The notes: generated from the sequence alone by a model not told the origin. Counted from the stretch's first letter, positions 28,226 through 37,205 are shown. The stretch: 64,000 nt of DNA from an uncultured Pelagibacteraceae bacterium (GCA_902588975.1 CACIRJ010000002.1:79083-143082), one strand, 5' to 3'. Made by a program: numbers and translations.

Positions 28226-29653
28226 CTATAGTTTTTGTCTAAATTCGTAAGTTTTATTTAATTCATCAATATCAAATGATTCTATTGATCCATCGGTCCA
28301 TTTTATTTCAACTTTAAAGTCTTTTTCACCTTTTCTTATTCCATAATGAGCCACTGGTTCCATCTGACAAAGATATCCTGAGCCTGCATCTATTGTTTTT
28401 GAGTGAATTCTTTTATTAGATTTCATTGTTACTGTTGCTCCTCTTGCTGGAGCTCCATACTGATTAAGTGGTTTAATACGTAGATAATTAAAATTTGTAA
28501 TATCTGCTTTATATAAAGTTAAAGGTTGAAAACCTGACTCACCATGTGAAACTAATAATTCTAAAATTCCATCACCGTCAACATCTGCAACAGCTGCACC
28601 AGTTCCAAGTCCAACGGTCTCTAGACCATTTTCCATTTTAATTTCTTTAAATACTCCGCCATTTAAAACTTTAAAAAGTTTATTTGGTTCTCCAATATTA
28701 TTCATAAAAATTTCATCATATCCGTCATTATCAAAATCAGCAGAAATGACTGTTCTTATTTTTGTAGGATCGTTATACGGAGAGGTTGATATATCTTTAA
28801 ATTTATCTCCATCTAAAACATATGCTCTATGCATTCCATCCCAGTTTGAAGATAAAATATCTAATCGTCCTCTATATAAAAGATCACTTAAAGCTGTGCC
28901 TCTTCCATTTTCAAATCTATCTTGAACTGCATACTCTTCGGCAACATCTTGGAAAGACCCTTTAGAATTATAGTATAAAAAGTTATCTCCTCTTTCATTT
29001 GCTGCAAAAATATCAGATCTATCTGAGAGAATGTGTCCAGACACTATGGCTCTACCCCCAGTAATTTTATCGATCGATAATAATTTAGCCTGGTCTTTTA
29101 TTCGATCTCTGATTAATTCATAAAATCTAGTAGGACCTCCATAATTAGCTACATAAATACCATATGCACCATCACCATTTCTATCTACACAAACAACTGA
29201 CCTTCCGGCTGTTAAGTTTAATTCATTTTGATTAATTTCTTTTTCAAATAAATCTTCGAATTTATTGTTATTTAAATCTATTAGTCGATCAGAATAAATT
29301 TTTGATCCACTATATGTATCAGTATTTAAAAAATATATTTCCTCATAGCCATCTTGATCGATATCACATGCAGCAACACCAATTGTTCTTCTCTGTTCAT
29401 CTGTAAATATTTTTTCATTTACAATATTTATTAATTTTCCGTCTTTATAAGAAAGAGCTAAATTTTTAAAACCAAAGCCAGTTACCACAAATTCATATTT
29501 ATTATCTTTGTTAACATCGGTAACTGAAACTCCATAGCTTAATCGAAACTCATTTTCTGCTATTTGATCAGTTATATTTAAGAAGAAATCTTTAGCGTTT
29601 GCATAATTAAATACTGATAAAATACTGAGAAAAACAAAGATAATTATTTTCAT
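28226..29653 (-). CDS. secreted FG-GAP/VCBS-repeat protein with C-terminal ASPIC/UnbV-like domain (CRTAC1-like)
   Basis: Repeated DVNKDNKYEFVVTG / DIDQDGYEEIYF / DFDNDGYDEIFMNN / DVDGDGILELLVSHGE; C-term RGATVTMKSNKR...VEIKWTDGSIESFDI. Confidence 0.85.
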   Translation of the reverse strand: MKIIIFVFLSILSVFNYANAKDFFLNITDQIAENEFRLSYGVSVTDVNKDNKYEFVVTGFGFKNLALSYKDGKLINIVNEKIFTDEQRRTIGVAACDIDQDGYEEIYFLNTDTYSGSKIYSDRLIDLNNNKFEDLFEKEINQNELNLTAGRSVVCVDRNGDGAYGIYVANYGGPTRFYELIRDRIKDQAKLLSIDKITGGRAIVSGHILSDRSDIFAANERGDNFLYYNSKGSFQDVAEEYAVQDRFENGRGTALSDLLYRGRLDILSSNWDGMHRAYVLDGDKFKDISTSPYNDPTKIRTVISADFDNDGYDEIFMNNIGEPNKLFKVLNGGVFKEIKMENGLETVGLGTGAAVADVDGDGILELLVSHGESGFQPLTLYKADITNFNYLRIKPLNQYGAPARGATVTMKSNKRIHSKTIDAGSGYLCQMEPVAHYGIRKGEKDFKVEIKWTDGSIESFDIDELNKTYEFRQKL

Positions 29654-29703
29654 AATTAAGCTCTTTATTAGAATTTTAAAATTATAATATGAGATAAATT
29701 AGC

Positions 29704-29901
29704 TTACTCGAGTAAGCCTAAAATTGAATAAATAACTAACCCTATAATTGCAGCAAAGAAAATTAAAAATGAAATTTGACTAAAAATATTATTCTTTGAT
29801 CTAATTTCACCCTTTTTGTACTTTCTAATCTGAATTATACCAAACCTAATTACTATTAATCCAAAAATTAGAAGTGATACTTTAAATAAAAATTCAATCA
29901 T
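29704..29901 (-). CDS. small two-TM protein
   Basis: 65-aa ORF with two hydrophobic helices. Confidence 0.5.
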   Translation of the reverse strand: MIEFLFKVSLLIFGLIVIRFGIIQIRKYKKGEIRSKNNIFSQISFLIFFAAIIGLVIYSILGLLE

Positions 29902-29934
29902 TTAATTTTAATTTAATAGAATGTGAAACCTTTT

Positions 29935-30993
29935 TTATTCAAATGATATTTCATTTTCAATATATTGAGTTTTACCTGTGCTATTTCCTAAATTTGAGCA
30001 AACTTTTATTGTTGTAGAATTTAATTTAAATATTGAAAGATATCCACTTTGTTGAGCGTGTGAAGGGCATGATGTCATATATCCTGGTGGATTACAGTTT
30101 GTGACATTCAATCTACACCAAGATCCATAAGGAGGATTTGCATAAAAAGGACTTTTCCAATTCATTCCATAAACTGTTTGGTTCATGTGATTAATAAAGT
30201 TATCAATGCTCATAGGGCAATCTGCAGTCTTCTCATTACCATTTATATCATTATATTTTATTGCTTCACCAACACTACATAATGCTGATTTTGCAACTAC
30301 CATTTTAACTATAGTTGAATGATTAGACTTAGTTGCTGCAATTTTTGCACCAGTTGTATATCCGCTGTAAGCAACCACGCCTACTGCAGCTAAAATACCT
30401 ATGATTGCTACTACGACCAAAAGTTCAATTAGTGTAAAGCCTTTATTTTTCATTTTTTTATTTCTTTTATAGTCTTCCATCCATTTATTAAAAATAATTA
30501 TTGCATCATTCATATCATTTGTTTTATTTGGATGATTTTTAGCCCTACCTAGCATAGTTGCAATAATATTTACTTGATATTTTATTGGTCTTTTTTTTAT
30601 AGCTGAAACAGTAAACAATGCTTTTTCCTTATCTTTAAAACCTAAACCTTTTAAGGTTGTCTCTGGTTTATAATCTGAAAATAAAGAAAGATTTAATGGT
30701 TTAAATTTTTTATCTTTTATTAGTTTATCCATTGGCATTTTATCGACTATTTCAAAGATTTTTCTTGTGTATATTCTATCTAACTCAATTTTAATTGTGC
30801 CATCAAAACCAATTAAAGTAACTTTAAATTTTTTTGATTTATCTAATTTTGTGACTAATTTTATATATCTTTTGTGAAAGCCTTTAATTTCTTTTTGATA
30901 CAAATCTTTTGATCTTTTATATTCTGGATGACTGTAGTTAGGCGTATTGAGGACTAACAATCTACATTTCCATAGATATTTTTTAAAACTCAT
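29935..30993 (-). CDS. DUF4174-like module fused in frame to a type IV prepilin (or two genes, pilin starting at 30453)
   Basis: MKNKG^FTLIELLVVVAIIGILAAVGVVAYSGY class III signal at residues 181+; N-terminal RLLVLNTPNYSHPEYKRSKDLY...FKVTLIGFDGTIKIEL...EIVDKMPMDKLI resembles DUF4174. Confidence 0.75.
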   Translation of the reverse strand: MSFKKYLWKCRLLVLNTPNYSHPEYKRSKDLYQKEIKGFHKRYIKLVTKLDKSKKFKVTLIGFDGTIKIELDRIYTRKIFEIVDKMPMDKLIKDKKFKPLNLSLFSDYKPETTLKGLGFKDKEKALFTVSAIKKRPIKYQVNIIATMLGRAKNHPNKTNDMNDAIIIFNKWMEDYKRNKKMKNKGFTLIELLVVVAIIGILAAVGVVAYSGYTTGAKIAATKSNHSTIVKMVVAKSALCSVGEAIKYNDINGNEKTADCPMSIDNFINHMNQTVYGMNWKSPFYANPPYGSWCRLNVTNCNPPGYMTSCPSHAQQSGYLSIFKLNSTTIKVCSNLGNSTGKTQYIENEISFE

Positions 30994-31002
30994 TAAAAAA
31001 TA

Positions 31003-33594
31003 TTAATTATAAATTTTGTCTCTTACAAGCTTACTTAGCAAACTATATCCAAGCTCATTCATATGTAGTGGATCTTCATCATAAAACTTATCATAACCAG
31101 CATTTATCATTGGTGTTGTAATATCTACATAATCCCACATTTTCAAATTAGTTAAGTGTTTTTTTATCTTTGAATTAGCGTCTAAAATTGTTGTCATAAG
31201 ATCTCTTCTAAAGGGACTAGGCTTAATTGAAATAAAAAAACATTTTGCTTTTGGCAATTTTTCTTCAACCTGGTTAGAGAATAATAAAAATTCTTTTAAT
31301 AATTCATCACTATCCATTCCATAACCGATGTCATTATCTCCAGCATAAAAGAAAAGATTAGATGGGTTTAAAGGAGCAACCAATCTATCAAAATATCTTC
31401 TACAAGAGACTAAAGTTGAGCCACCAAAACCTAAATTATAAAGATTATTTATTGATAAATCGTTTTTGGCATTATACCACATTTTAAAAGTTGAACTTCC
31501 ATACAAAGCAACACTGTTATTTGTTTTTGTCTGTTGAAAAGAATTATGTTCTAATTCTCTAACGTCGAGTTCAAACTCTTCTTCAACTGGACTAACTAAA
31601 TTTACATTAGTCTTCAAATTTTCTATTTTAACTATGTTGTCTTGAACATTTTTAGCTAAATCAATAGCTTCTTCTACATAAGATCTAAATTTGGTTCTGT
31701 AATTATCTAAGAAGCTTTTCATTTCTGCTTGATTTTCTGGATCTTTGACATGATCACTTATAGTTATTGGCTCCTTAATAACAGCTGAATATATTGTTTT
31801 AGAAACTGGGTAATCAAAATTAGCAAGAGCAATTGGAACAAGTTTTGGTTTAGGATTAAGTTTAAATGCTAGATTAAATGCTCCAGCTTTAAATGGTCCT
31901 GGAGATGTTAGTGTTTTATTATCTTCTGTTTCTGATGTTCCTTCAGGCGCAATTACAATCGGTTGTTTTTGATTAAATACTTTTTGAGCTTCATCAAAAA
32001 GCTTTTGTTTTCTTAATTTCTTTTCCTCATCACTTTCATCCAACTTATCAGATTCTGGCGTATGAACAAAAATGTAATCTAAATTTTCATAGTAATTATA
32101 TCTCCAAAATTCTGTATTCCGACTTGTTCTAACGATACGTTGACCTCCGTCATTATATTTTGGATATAAAATTTTTGAACTGATGAAATGACTGTCGATT
32201 GAAAACGAATGCCCATTTGCAAGCTGATTATCATCTATAGCTGCTAAGTGATTGTAGAAAAAAATATTTGTTGGTTCATCTGGCAAATTTTCCCAACCCT
32301 TAATTACATATTTAACATTATCAAAAGCTTTGGTGAAATTTGAATTGGTTAACTCTCTTAATTTTGTTTTATCTGAATTACTAGAAGAATTTGAAACTCT
32401 ATTATAAATAATATTTAATTGACTGTGGAAACGAGACTCTCTTTCTAAATTATTTAAGGTATCTTTTATTAAACTAGATAATGATTTTTCTATCTCATTT
32501 CCTTTAATAAGTAGTTCGTAAACAACATCAAATGCCATTGCATAAGTATGAGTACTCTTCAATAAATGTGGAATACTATATAACTTAGAACTAGCTGGTA
32601 TTCTTGCAGTATTATCTTTCAATAATAAATTAACAAATTCTAATTCGTTTTCCGCTGAATATTTTGTTAGACCAGTTGCACTTTGTTGGAAACGTCCTAG
32701 CTGCCACAATTGTCTTTTGAAAATCTTTATTGATAATTCAGGATCAGAAATAATCAGATTTTCGAGTGCTTCGTTAGAAATATGTAAAACTTTCGTATCT
32801 CTAGTAGATTTAATTGTATATGGATTAAAAAAATCTCCTTTCCCGGAAGATAAAGTTAGCGCAATACCAGCTCTAGTTAGAGTTCTAAAATTTCTTCTTA
32901 TTTTTCCATTAATAAAGTTATGGAATAAGCCATCAACTTTACCACTTAATAATATCTTTAAACCTTTAGAAACGTCTCCCTCTTTAACTATATATTGATT
33001 TGATGAATACATCTTAATATTACCTAATTTAATAAACTTTTCTAAGTCATCATCAGTAAGTGTTGAGAAAAAAGTAGCAGATTTAATTCTATGTATATTT
33101 GTAATACTTTTTTCTGATGGGATGCCTGGAGAAATTTGTATTTCATCATCTTGATACAAAGTGTTTAAATTTCTTGAAGAGACAAGCAGTTGGAAAGAAA
33201 AAAAAGAAATTGCTGAGTATAATGTTGATATAAGTTTACTATTTTTTTGTTGTAAATCTCTTAAATCATCTTTTTTTATCGAAATATATTCTGTTCCACC
33301 TTCAATAAATATTTCACCCATAAATCTATTGGGTTGATTAAGTCCAGATATACCTAATGGTGTTGCAGGCTTTGTTATTTTTGCAAAGGTTATAGATTTA
33401 GTTTCAAAATACTTGGTAAATGTAGCTTTGCCTTTAATTAAAAAATAAATGTTTTGTGAAATTTGATGCTGCTTTGCTAAAACTTCATCACTTGCAGCTA
33501 TTATGTGCTCTGATATTCCATCTATTAGTCCAAAAGATTCTTTCAGATTTCCTAAATCAAAGCCATTTTGCTGAAATAATTCAGATAATTTCAT
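31003..33594 (-). CDS. multidomain protein: two cyclic-nucleotide-binding-like domains, PlsC-like acyltransferase, SGNH/GDSL hydrolase
   Basis: GxxSKGLKILLSGKV CNB motif; NHLAAID (HX4D) and APEGTSE acyltransferase motifs; ALYGSSTFKMW, LGFGGST, YAGDNDIGYG, DPLHMNELGY SGNH blocks. Confidence 0.82.
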   Translation of the reverse strand: MKLSELFQQNGFDLGNLKESFGLIDGISEHIIAASDEVLAKQHQISQNIYFLIKGKATFTKYFETKSITFAKITKPATPLGISGLNQPNRFMGEIFIEGGTEYISIKKDDLRDLQQKNSKLISTLYSAISFFSFQLLVSSRNLNTLYQDDEIQISPGIPSEKSITNIHRIKSATFFSTLTDDDLEKFIKLGNIKMYSSNQYIVKEGDVSKGLKILLSGKVDGLFHNFINGKIRRNFRTLTRAGIALTLSSGKGDFFNPYTIKSTRDTKVLHISNEALENLIISDPELSIKIFKRQLWQLGRFQQSATGLTKYSAENELEFVNLLLKDNTARIPASSKLYSIPHLLKSTHTYAMAFDVVYELLIKGNEIEKSLSSLIKDTLNNLERESRFHSQLNIIYNRVSNSSSNSDKTKLRELTNSNFTKAFDNVKYVIKGWENLPDEPTNIFFYNHLAAIDDNQLANGHSFSIDSHFISSKILYPKYNDGGQRIVRTSRNTEFWRYNYYENLDYIFVHTPESDKLDESDEEKKLRKQKLFDEAQKVFNQKQPIVIAPEGTSETEDNKTLTSPGPFKAGAFNLAFKLNPKPKLVPIALANFDYPVSKTIYSAVIKEPITISDHVKDPENQAEMKSFLDNYRTKFRSYVEEAIDLAKNVQDNIVKIENLKTNVNLVSPVEEEFELDVRELEHNSFQQTKTNNSVALYGSSTFKMWYNAKNDLSINNLYNLGFGGSTLVSCRRYFDRLVAPLNPSNLFFYAGDNDIGYGMDSDELLKEFLLFSNQVEEKLPKAKCFFISIKPSPFRRDLMTTILDANSKIKKHLTNLKMWDYVDITTPMINAGYDKFYDEDPLHMNELGYSLLSKLVRDKIYN

Positions 33595-33705
33595 AAGTAA
33601 AATGAATAGATATACTTAATTTGAATTTATTGATTAAGAATAAATGCATATCTGGGTTGAAAAGTTATCAATAGTTTACTTTATTTTTTTTAGTATTTAT
33701 TTGTT

Positions 33706-33843
33706 GTGAAACGTAAATTAAAAAAAAATAAATCAACAAATAAATCTAAAACGCTTTCAAAAAAGCCAAAAGTAATAAACCCGAACTTTTTTTATTTTTA
33801 TAATGAAAATGGAAAGTTAGTTGGAATACCTTACGGTAATTAA
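33706..33843 (+). CDS. possible small basic protein (VKRKLKKNKSTNKSKTLSKKPKVINPNFFYFYNENGKLVGIPYGN), 45 aa, not in ORF track
   Basis: GTG-initiated ORF in an otherwise empty gap, ordered C-terminus; weak start context. Confidence 0.35.
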   Translation: MKRKLKKNKSTNKSKTLSKKPKVINPNFFYFYNENGKLVGIPYGN

Positions 33844-33846
33844 ATT

Positions 33847-35304
33847 TTATCTTCTTTGAGATAAACTGGCGTGTTTATTTAATACTTCTGCTGAAATAAT
33901 TTTTGCTTCTGTAGTTTTCTTAATATTCCAGATTTTTTCTTTTGCAATTTTTGTTGATATTTTATTATCAACTATTGGTGAAGGATAATCTTTACCAATT
34001 TCTAAATTTATTCCCTTTTGTTCAATGAATGTTAATTTCCATGGTTCATGAACTAATTTTCCTGGAACATTTTTTAATTCTGGAACCCATTTTTTTATAA
34101 AATCTCCTTTAGGATCTTGGTCAATTGATTGTTTAATTGGATTATAAATTCTTATTGAATTTATTCCTGTTGTTCCTGATTGCATTTGAAATTGTGAATA
34201 ATGAATACCTGGCTCATAATCTGTAAATAATTTTGCTAAATGTTTTGATGTTTTTTTCCAATCTAGCCACAATTGATAAGAGGCAAATGAAACTAACATT
34301 GCTCTCATTCTAAAATTAATCCATCCGTTAGTTCTAAGGTACCTCATGCAAGCATCAACAAATGGATAACCTGTAGTTCCATTTTTCCATGCTAAATGAT
34401 AATCTTCATTAAAATCATTTTCTCTTATTCCATTATAAGCACTATTCATATTTCTAAATTCAATTTCTGGCTCATCATATAATTTTTGTATAAAGTGACA
34501 GTGCCAGGCTAATCGACTTTTAAAAGCAATTAAGGATTTCTTTTTTGTAAAAGATAAATTGGAATTTAATTTATCATTAGTTTTTTTAAATATTTCTTTA
34601 ATGGAAATATTTCCGAATGCAATATGAGGGCTTAATCTAGAACAAGAGGTTTCTCCTGTTATCGGGGAAGACATTTCTTTTTGGTAATTTTCTGATCTGT
34701 CATTAAGGAAAGAATCTAAAAGTTGAAGTGCGTTTTGTCTTCCGCCAATTTGAATTTTTCCATTTTCTAAATTATTTGTTTCTATTTTTGATAAATCTTC
34801 TACATAATTATCTGAAATAAACTCGCAATTTAAATTTGAATTTACGCTTTCACTATCTATAAATTTATTCCAATTATATGACCATTTATTTCTTATTCTA
34901 TGACTTAATTGAACACCAAATTGATTTGATATTTTCCAATTAATATTTTTTTCTTTAAATAAAAAACTAACTTCTTTATCTAAGTTAGTTATATACATGT
35001 TCTTGAATATTATATTTGAATAAACCTCGTTTATTTTAAATTTATTAGTTAAATGACTTAAAATTTTTAATGTATCTCCATAATATATATTGAGTTTAGC
35101 ATTATATTTTTCACTCAATTTTTTTTTTAAGTCCTCTAATGATGATTTTAAAAAATCTAAGTGGAAAGAGCTTGATGTAGATAATTTGTGATATTCTTTA
35201 TCAAATATGTAAATTGGTAAAATCTTTCCTGATTTTACAGCTTCGTTGAATGCATCATTATTAGATACACGTAGATCGTTCCTGAACCATACGATTTTGT
35301 TCAT
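33847..35304 (-). CDS. phrB: deoxyribodipyrimidine photo-lyase / cryptochrome-family protein
   Basis: IVWFRNDLRVSNNDAF, LAWKNGTTGYPFVDACMRYLRTNGWINFRMRAMLVSFASY. Confidence 0.93.
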   Translation of the reverse strand: MNKIVWFRNDLRVSNNDAFNEAVKSGKILPIYIFDKEYHKLSTSSSFHLDFLKSSLEDLKKKLSEKYNAKLNIYYGDTLKILSHLTNKFKINEVYSNIIFKNMYITNLDKEVSFLFKEKNINWKISNQFGVQLSHRIRNKWSYNWNKFIDSESVNSNLNCEFISDNYVEDLSKIETNNLENGKIQIGGRQNALQLLDSFLNDRSENYQKEMSSPITGETSCSRLSPHIAFGNISIKEIFKKTNDKLNSNLSFTKKKSLIAFKSRLAWHCHFIQKLYDEPEIEFRNMNSAYNGIRENDFNEDYHLAWKNGTTGYPFVDACMRYLRTNGWINFRMRAMLVSFASYQLWLDWKKTSKHLAKLFTDYEPGIHYSQFQMQSGTTGINSIRIYNPIKQSIDQDPKGDFIKKWVPELKNVPGKLVHEPWKLTFIEQKGINLEIGKDYPSPIVDNKISTKIAKEKIWNIKKTTEAKIISAEVLNKHASLSQRR

Positions 35305-35313
35305 TTTTAATAA

Positions 35314-35505
35314 TTAAAGACTGATTTTGAAAGTTCTTGAATTTTTGTCGTCTGATACTTTTAAAATTTTAAATTTTGAAGTTTTTTCAAGTTTTTGTCC
35401 TTTGTTTGTAACAAAAGATTTCATTTTCTTAACTTCACCCTCAGGCATTTTTCTTGTGTATTTCAGAGTATGTTTTTTTGATCCAATAACAAATATCGTT
35501 TTCAT
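35314..35505 (-). CDS. hypothetical small basic protein (63 aa)
   Basis: ORF directly upstream of phr, same strand, 9-nt gap. Confidence 0.55.
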   Translation of the reverse strand: MKTIFVIGSKKHTLKYTRKMPEGEVKKMKSFVTNKGQKLEKTSKFKILKVSDDKNSRTFKISL

Positions 35506-35612
35506 GAGATTTTAATTACAAATATATTTATTGTCTGTCTCTGTGACATAAGTTTCGTTTAAGGGTTTGAGAATATTTTGATTATTTTAATATCGAGAAT
35601 CTACTAAAGAGA

Positions 35613-35673
35613 TAGGTTGTATTCAAATAATATATTTATAAAAAATAGAAATAAATTTGTTGAATACAACCTA
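35613..35673. repeat. 14-bp perfect inverted repeat (TAGGTTGTATTCAA / TTGAATACAACCTA) with 33-nt spacer
   Basis: Arms at 35613-35626 and 35660-35673 read directly. Confidence 0.9.
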
Positions 35674-35696
35674 CCTAAAACTTATTTTTATAAGTG

Positions 35697-35738
35697 AAGG
35701 AGGTGCAAATGCTTAGAATAACGCCACCTGACACTTAG
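35697..35738 (+). CDS. candidate 9-codon micro-ORF MLRITPPDT* preceded by AAGGAGGTG Shine-Dalgarno
   Basis: SD AAGGAGGTG at 35697-35705, ATG 35709, TAG 35736-35738; embedded in a series of stem-loops. Confidence 0.45.
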   Translation, partial: KEVQMLRITPPDT

Positions 35739-35809
35739 CTGGTGAGATATCACATATTAAAAATAACACAAACTAAATCCATTTGATGGATTTGGCCAAA
35801 ATGGCATAA

Positions 35810-35855
35810 AAAAGGGGAGCTCTTTTGGTAATAACCAATTGAGCTGACCCCTTTT
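35810..35855 (-). terminator. long Rho-independent terminator-like hairpin, possibly bidirectional
   Basis: AAAAGGGG-TC-AGCTC-AA-TTGGT-TATT-ACCAA-AA-GAGCT-CCCCTTTTTT on the minus strand, immediately after the aminotransferase stop. Confidence 0.85.
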
Positions 35856-37002
35856 AATAATTTTTAGACATAAAATCTTTAATTCTCTTGGCACCTTCAA
35901 TTATATCTTTTGTGCTTCTAGCGTATGAAAATCGAATAGTAGAATTTCCTCTTTTTTGATCAAAATCTATTCCTGGTGTTATCGCAACATTTGCTTCATC
36001 TAAAACTTTTTTACAAAAAGCTAAGCTATCATTTGAATATTCAGAAATATCAACATAGATGTAAAAAGCTCCATCAGGTGGTGAAAACTTTTTTAATCCT
36101 GCTTTCGGTAATTCTTCTAAAAGTATCTCTCTGTTTTTTTTATATACCTCAACATTCGATTGTAACTCTTCATTTGCATCTAATGAAGCAAGAGCTGTAA
36201 CTTGACTTGCATGTGGAGGACAAACAAACAAATTTTGCGAAAGCCTTTCTACTTGTCTAACATGATCTTCTGGTACAACCATCCACCCTATTCTCCAACC
36301 GGTCATAGAAAAGTATTTTGAGAAAGAATTAATTACATAGCAATTATCTGTAATCTCTAGAGCTGATGTTGGATTATTTTCATATTGAATTCCGTGATAA
36401 ATTTCATCACTAATAAAGCTAACATTATTCTCATTTGCAGTATTAATTAAATTTTCTAAAGCTTGTTTATCCAACATTGACCCAGTTGGATTTGCAGGTG
36501 ATGCAACAAGAATTCCATTTAAATTATTATCTGTAATATCTTCTGGAACAGGTTGAAATCTATTTTGAAGTTTGGTTTGAATATCTACGGTTTCCAAACT
36601 TAATGATTTTAGTATTTGTCTATAGCTAGGATAACTTGGAGATCCAATTCCAACTCTATCTCCACTATCAAACAGTGCAGAAAAGGATAATATAAAAGCT
36701 CCAGAAGAGCCTGTTGTAACTACTATTCTATTTGGATTAAGATCTAAATTGTACCAATCTCCATATAACTTTGAAATTTTTGATCTTAGAGCTGGTAGAC
36801 CAAGTGATACTGTATAGCCTAGATTGTTTTTATTTATCTCATTGGTAATATAGTCTTTTGCAATCTTAGGTGCTGGTGTTCCTGGCTGCCCTACCTCCAT
36901 ATGAATTATATCTTTTCCTTTTTCCTCAGCAATTCTCGCTGATTCCATTACATCCATTACTATAAATGGATCAACATCTGATCTTTTTGATTTTTTCATC
37001 AT
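35854..37002 (-). CDS. PLP-dependent class I/II aminotransferase (aspartate aminotransferase-like)
   Basis: VASPANPTGSMLD, VINSFSKYFSMTGWRIGWMV, IRFSYARS. Confidence 0.93.
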   Translation of the reverse strand: MMKKSKRSDVDPFIVMDVMESARIAEEKGKDIIHMEVGQPGTPAPKIAKDYITNEINKNNLGYTVSLGLPALRSKISKLYGDWYNLDLNPNRIVVTTGSSGAFILSFSALFDSGDRVGIGSPSYPSYRQILKSLSLETVDIQTKLQNRFQPVPEDITDNNLNGILVASPANPTGSMLDKQALENLINTANENNVSFISDEIYHGIQYENNPTSALEITDNCYVINSFSKYFSMTGWRIGWMVVPEDHVRQVERLSQNLFVCPPHASQVTALASLDANEELQSNVEVYKKNREILLEELPKAGLKKFSPPDGAFYIYVDISEYSNDSLAFCKKVLDEANVAITPGIDFDQKRGNSTIRFSYARSTKDIIEGAKRIKDFMSKNY

Positions 37003-37205
37003 TTTATTTGATCTTCACAAAATTTTTTAACTTCATCAGCAGAGAGTCTTTCGCTCTCAGGTTTATTTGAATCTAATTCAGCTTTTCCAATTATACACGC
37101 TTTAATAGTTTTGCTTTTATTAAAACCTGAATAATACTGAGTTGATATATACAATGCTATAACTCCAAGTATTATAATTATTGAAACTTTTAAATTATTA
37201 CTCAT
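36999..37205 (-). CDS. small single-TM hypothetical protein
   Basis: Overlaps both neighbours by 4 nt in an operon-like arrangement. Confidence 0.65.
   Translation of the reverse strand: MSNNLKVSIIIILGVIALYISTQYYSGFNKSKTIKACIIGKAELDSNKPESERLSADEVKKFCEDQIK

Noticed and set aside
35786-35809. Second micro-ORF MDLAKMA before the terminator on the + strand.
   Set aside because: No Shine-Dalgarno and formed by a hairpin arm (ATGGATTT); likely chance.
35810-35855. Minus strand GGGGTCAGCTCAATTGGTTA looks like the 5' half of a tRNA (box A / D-arm).
   Set aside because: No anticodon arm, T-arm or 3' acceptor follows; the sequence instead folds into one long terminator hairpin with a T run right after a stop codon.
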